NCBI RefSeq assembly: GCF_024347395.1
Contig: NZ_AP025472.1
Span: 1,364,001-1,428,000 of the forward strand
Length of the DNA stretch: 64,000 nucleotides
Direction: 5' to 3'
Origin: Vibrio cortegadensis
Lineage (GTDB): Bacteria > Pseudomonadota > Gammaproteobacteria > Enterobacterales > Vibrionaceae
This document shows positions 61,116 through 64,000 of the stretch, piece after piece. The translations under genes were made by a program, and so were the position numbers. Under the pieces are notes generated by a model, which saw only the letters and a program-made list of their open reading frames with translations, ran no database searches and was not told the origin of the DNA. How positions within the stretch are numbered: the first letter of the stretch is position 1; the number at the start of each line of letters is the position of its first letter.

Positions 61116-61868
61116 ATGAAGCCTGAAATGAAATGCAAAAACATCTATTTATTGCGCCACGGGCAAACTGTCGGTGACGCAGCACTGAATGGTCAAACGG
61201 ATGTTGCTGTGTCTGAATTGACGCAACAGAATATCGCTAAAGCTATTATCGAAAGTCAGATTCAATTCGGCCACGTCATTAGTTCACCTCTGCAACGCTG
61301 TGCCAAATTAGCGGAAAAAATTGCTCCTAGTTTAGGCTGCCAAGTGGAGCTAATGCCACAGATTCAGGAGATGTCATTTGGTGATGTCGATGGGGTTGCG
61401 TTTAATCAACTCTCCTCGCAGTGGGCCGTTCTTGAGAGCTTTTGGCAAGATCCAGCAAATCATCAACTGCCGAACGCTGAAACGCTTAATGACTTTCATC
61501 ACCGAACCATTCAAGGATGGGAACAGATACTGCAACGCAATGATGACCATTTACTTGTGATTACTCATGGTGGGGTGATCAGAATGCTTTTGGCGCATTT
61601 GCTGGAACTAGACTGGCAAAACGCCAAGCTATATTCAACTTTAGCCATCGCCAACGCTTCGATTACCCATATACAAGTCTCATATCTAGCGATGGATGAA
61701 TCAAATAAAGCAGATACGAATCCAGCAGCTAGTGAGACAACCGATTTTGAAGAATACAGCCTGGAAAATGATAATCAGGCAAAAGATAATCAGATAAAAG
61801 AAGGTCAATACTGGGTCCGTGTGAACTGCATAGGATCAAACGCTTGGCCAACAACAGATAAAGGATAG
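61116..61868 (+). CDS. cobC: Histidine phosphatase, alpha-ribazole phosphatase-like
   Basis: The protein has the phosphoglycerate-mutase/histidine-phosphatase signature LLRHGQTVGD (phosphohistidine near 14), SSPLQRCAKLAEKI and ITHGGVIRML. In this operon it should dephosphorylate alpha-ribazole phosphate or cobalamin phosphate. Its C-terminal ~45 residues are Asp/Glu/Asn-rich (DNQAKDNQIKEGQ) and exceed the family length. A GTG at 61107 could also start it. Confidence 0.88.
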   Translation: MKPEMKCKNIYLLRHGQTVGDAALNGQTDVAVSELTQQNIAKAIIESQIQFGHVISSPLQRCAKLAEKIAPSLGCQVELMPQIQEMSFGDVDGVAFNQLSSQWAVLESFWQDPANHQLPNAETLNDFHHRTIQGWEQILQRNDDHLLVITHGGVIRMLLAHLLELDWQNAKLYSTLAIANASITHIQVSYLAMDESNKADTNPAASETTDFEEYSLENDNQAKDNQIKEGQYWVRVNCIGSNAWPTTDKG

Positions 61869-61871
61869 AAC

Positions 61872-63680
61872 ATGACAGCACCTAGCTGGGATCTCAGTAT
61901 TGCCTACAAAGGCTTAGACGATACAAAAATTGAGCAAGATATCGAATTGGTTCAACAATGTATTGAGCTACTTCATCTACATACTGAAAAGCGTGAAACC
62001 GTCATTGCGATGCAAAATGCCATTCAAACCACGGAAGCCGCTGGAACATTACTTGCGACGATCAATACCTTCGCCACTTGTTTTGCCTCTGTCGATGCTA
62101 AGCACGTAAAGGCCAAAAACCTGATGGGACGAGTGGCTAAATTAAACTCGGATATGGACCAAGCATTCAGCCCATATGAAAACGTTTTGACTCACGCTAG
62201 CCAAGACTTTATTGAATCGGTACTTAACCACCCAAGTGCTGATGTATCAGGACAGGCGTTTCAGATCGAATGTTTGAGGAAGCAAGCGGATACAAAATTA
62301 AGTATTGCTGAAGAGCAGTTATTATCAGCAATGAAAGTGGATGGGCGAGATGCTTGGGGTCGGTTATACAACAACTTAACGGGCTCTTTGCAAGTGACGC
62401 TCAAATCAGCAGAAGCCGATGATGAAGCGATGGGCTTTTCGCAAGCCGCGAGTATTCTGTATGGCAGCGATTTCGATAAACAAGAACCAGCATGGCGAGC
62501 GATTCAAGCGGGTATGAAAACCCATCAAGAGACATTCGCATCCATTTTGAATGCTTTATCAGGGTGGCGACATACTGAATATCAAAAGCGGTCGAAAGAT
62601 CGCGATATACATTTCCTTGAACCGAGTCTTCATGGCAGCCGCATTACGCCTGAAACCTTAGATGCTCTAATGAGTACGGCAAAAAACAATCGCCATATTG
62701 GTCAGAAAGCCGGAAAACTAATGGCAAAAGTCCATGGTTTAGATGAAATGAAACCTTGGAACCATTTAGCCGCAATGCCGCCACTGGGTGAGAAGCAAGC
62801 AAAGGTATACCCATTTGATGAAGCGATTGAGGTGATCAAAGAGGCATTTGAAAGTGTCGATCCAGAGATGGCGAGCTTTGTTGAGATGATGGTTGAAAAC
62901 GGTTGGATTGAGGCGGCCCCAGCGGCAAACAAACGCTTAGGTGCTTACTGCACAAAATTATCGGCGACTCGTAGCCCACTTGTCTTTATGACTTGGAGTG
63001 GGAGTCGTTCAGATTTGATGACTTTAGCGCACGAACTCGGACACGCGTTCCACAACTGGGTCATGCGCGATATGCCATTGTGCCAAACCCGTTACCCAAT
63101 GACGCTGGCGGAAACTGCCTCTATATTCGCTGAAAATATTGTTCGTGATTCACTGCTGCAACAAGCACAAACCGATGATGAAAAGTTAGAGATGTTGTGG
63201 GAAGAGCTTTCAACGTCACTTGCACTGATGGTTAATATCCCTGTTCGTTTCGAATTTGAAAAAGCCTTCTACGAACAACGCCAGCATGGTGAGCTTACCG
63301 CAGAACAACTGTGTGAGTTGATGGAGACCTGTTGGAAAGAGTGGTATGGCGATGCGATGTCAGAAGCGGATACCTATTTCTGGGCGAGCAAATTACACTT
63401 CAGCATCTCAACCACCAGTTTTTATAACTACCCGTATTTATTCGGTTACTTATTTAGTAAAGGTGTTTATGGACAGCGTGAAGATAAAGGCGACGACTTC
63501 TACCATGATTATTTAGCGTTATTGCGTGACACGGGCAGCATGATGGCGGAAGAGGCTGTCGAGAAACATTTAGGAATGGATCTCACACAAACAACATTCT
63601 GGCAACAAAGCATTGATATGGTTGCAGAAAAAATCAATGAATTTGAGCTCTTGCTTGATAAGAAGTCGAAAAATAAGTGA
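61872..63680 (+). CDS. pepF: Oligoendopeptidase F (M3 family metallopeptidase)
   Basis: The 602-residue zinc peptidase has the M3 motif HELGHAFHNWV (HExGH; about 390-400) and downstream ETASIFAENIV with the third zinc ligand Glu. Signature GAYCTKLSATRSPLVFMTWS precedes it. It cleaves oligopeptides in the cytosol. It follows cobC by three bases, so it may be co-transcribed. Confidence 0.92.
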   Translation: MTAPSWDLSIAYKGLDDTKIEQDIELVQQCIELLHLHTEKRETVIAMQNAIQTTEAAGTLLATINTFATCFASVDAKHVKAKNLMGRVAKLNSDMDQAFSPYENVLTHASQDFIESVLNHPSADVSGQAFQIECLRKQADTKLSIAEEQLLSAMKVDGRDAWGRLYNNLTGSLQVTLKSAEADDEAMGFSQAASILYGSDFDKQEPAWRAIQAGMKTHQETFASILNALSGWRHTEYQKRSKDRDIHFLEPSLHGSRITPETLDALMSTAKNNRHIGQKAGKLMAKVHGLDEMKPWNHLAAMPPLGEKQAKVYPFDEAIEVIKEAFESVDPEMASFVEMMVENGWIEAAPAANKRLGAYCTKLSATRSPLVFMTWSGSRSDLMTLAHELGHAFHNWVMRDMPLCQTRYPMTLAETASIFAENIVRDSLLQQAQTDDEKLEMLWEELSTSLALMVNIPVRFEFEKAFYEQRQHGELTAEQLCELMETCWKEWYGDAMSEADTYFWASKLHFSISTTSFYNYPYLFGYLFSKGVYGQREDKGDDFYHDYLALLRDTGSMMAEEAVEKHLGMDLTQTTFWQQSIDMVAEKINEFELLLDKKSKNK

Positions 63681-63718
63681 CAGTGTTTTAATATAGCGTA
63701 TTAAAACGGGTAAACAGA

Positions 63719-63745
63719 CAGAGTCATAAAATTATTATGACTCTG
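63719..63745 (+). terminator. Inverted repeat after pepF
   Basis: CAGAGTCATAA / TTATGACTCTG, 39 bp after the pepF stop. The T-run is weak (TATTG), so termination is probable rather than sure. Confidence 0.55.
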
Positions 63746-63902
63746 TATTGATATAATTAATTGATTAATATTTGTACGCCCAAAGCGAAGAGCAATATTA
63801 TTTACGGTGAATGAACGAATGGTTATCAATAAGTGCGATCTCACCTACATAAATCGCACGTACAATTCATTAACATACCGCTGTGCAATAAAGGAGTAAC
63901 GC

Positions 63903-64000
63903 ATGACGAAGTCCCTCTTTCGCCAATCATTTCTTTTTGACAGCTTAGACTTAGACCAAGATATGCCTGCAAAGCAGTGTATGCTCGATTCTGGTGCTCA
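63903..64000 (+). CDS. astE: Probable succinylglutamate desuccinylase, 5' end only
   Basis: The first 32 codons (MTKSLFRQSFLFDSLDLDQD...) are present before the window ends, preceded by AAGGAG. The MTKSLFRQSFL start matches my memory of vibrio AstE. The catalytic part is outside the window. Confidence 0.55.
   Translation, partial: MTKSLFRQSFLFDSLDLDQDMPAKQCMLDSGA

Overview
The window looks like Vibrio chromosome I, probably from the wider harveyi/splendidus-type diversity. The backbone order ihfA - relV - tpm - purT - cdd - lrgBA - sbcB ... cobT - cobS - cobU - cobC - pepF - (astE) matches the order I know from V. cholerae around VC1222-VC1242, and the small alarmone synthetase RelV is a Vibrio hallmark. 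No rRNA, tRNA or CRISPR array was seen.

Layout. (1) 1-4446, minus strand: a three-gene operon with ATGA overlaps, encoding a Rad50/SMC-like ATPase (runs off the left edge), a middle component and a protein with a PD-(D/E)XK-like N-terminus. This has the composition of an ABC-three-component (ABC-3C) defence system. (2) 4447-8052: small secreted and membrane proteins, a decayed duplication, and a GAF/HD-GYP cyclic-di-GMP phosphodiesterase. This block sits where pheST would be expected upstream of ihfA. (3) 8053-15545: core genes ihfA, relV, tpm, purT (with a PurR box), cdd, lrgBA and sbcB. (4) 15663-56251: a ~40.6-kb prophage bounded by identical 15-bp direct repeats just upstream of sbcB. (5) 56324-64000: core genes including a DUF2058 protein, an SDR-type oxidoreductase, the cobalamin lower-ligand/nucleotide-loop genes cobTSUC, oligoendopeptidase F, and the first codons of a probable astE.

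The prophage is a temperate myovirus with lambda-type early and head modules and a P2-type contractile tail. It runs: integrase; leftward accessory and early genes; CI/Cro switch with repeated operators; O-like and P-like replication genes in a long overlap; Q-like antiterminator; a ~3-kb insert of integron gene cassettes; paired terminators; holin-endolysin-Rz-Rz1; small and large terminase; gpW; portal; ClpP-capsid fusion; DUF2190; head-tail joining genes; V-W-J-I-H-G; FI-FII; E/E' with a -1 frameshift slip site; T-U-X-D; then a second tyrosine recombinase, two small genes, and a divergently placed ietAS-like AAA-ATPase/subtilase pair next to attR.

The most unusual structure is at 24115-26313: two well-formed and one decayed VCR-like attC recombination sites separating three short orphan genes, with no integron integrase in the window. 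This is a cassette cluster (CALIN) carried inside a prophage, between the Q-like gene and the lysis genes. Together with the ABC-3C operon and the ietAS-like pair, the window holds at least two probable defence systems plus a cassette-based cargo site of unknown function.
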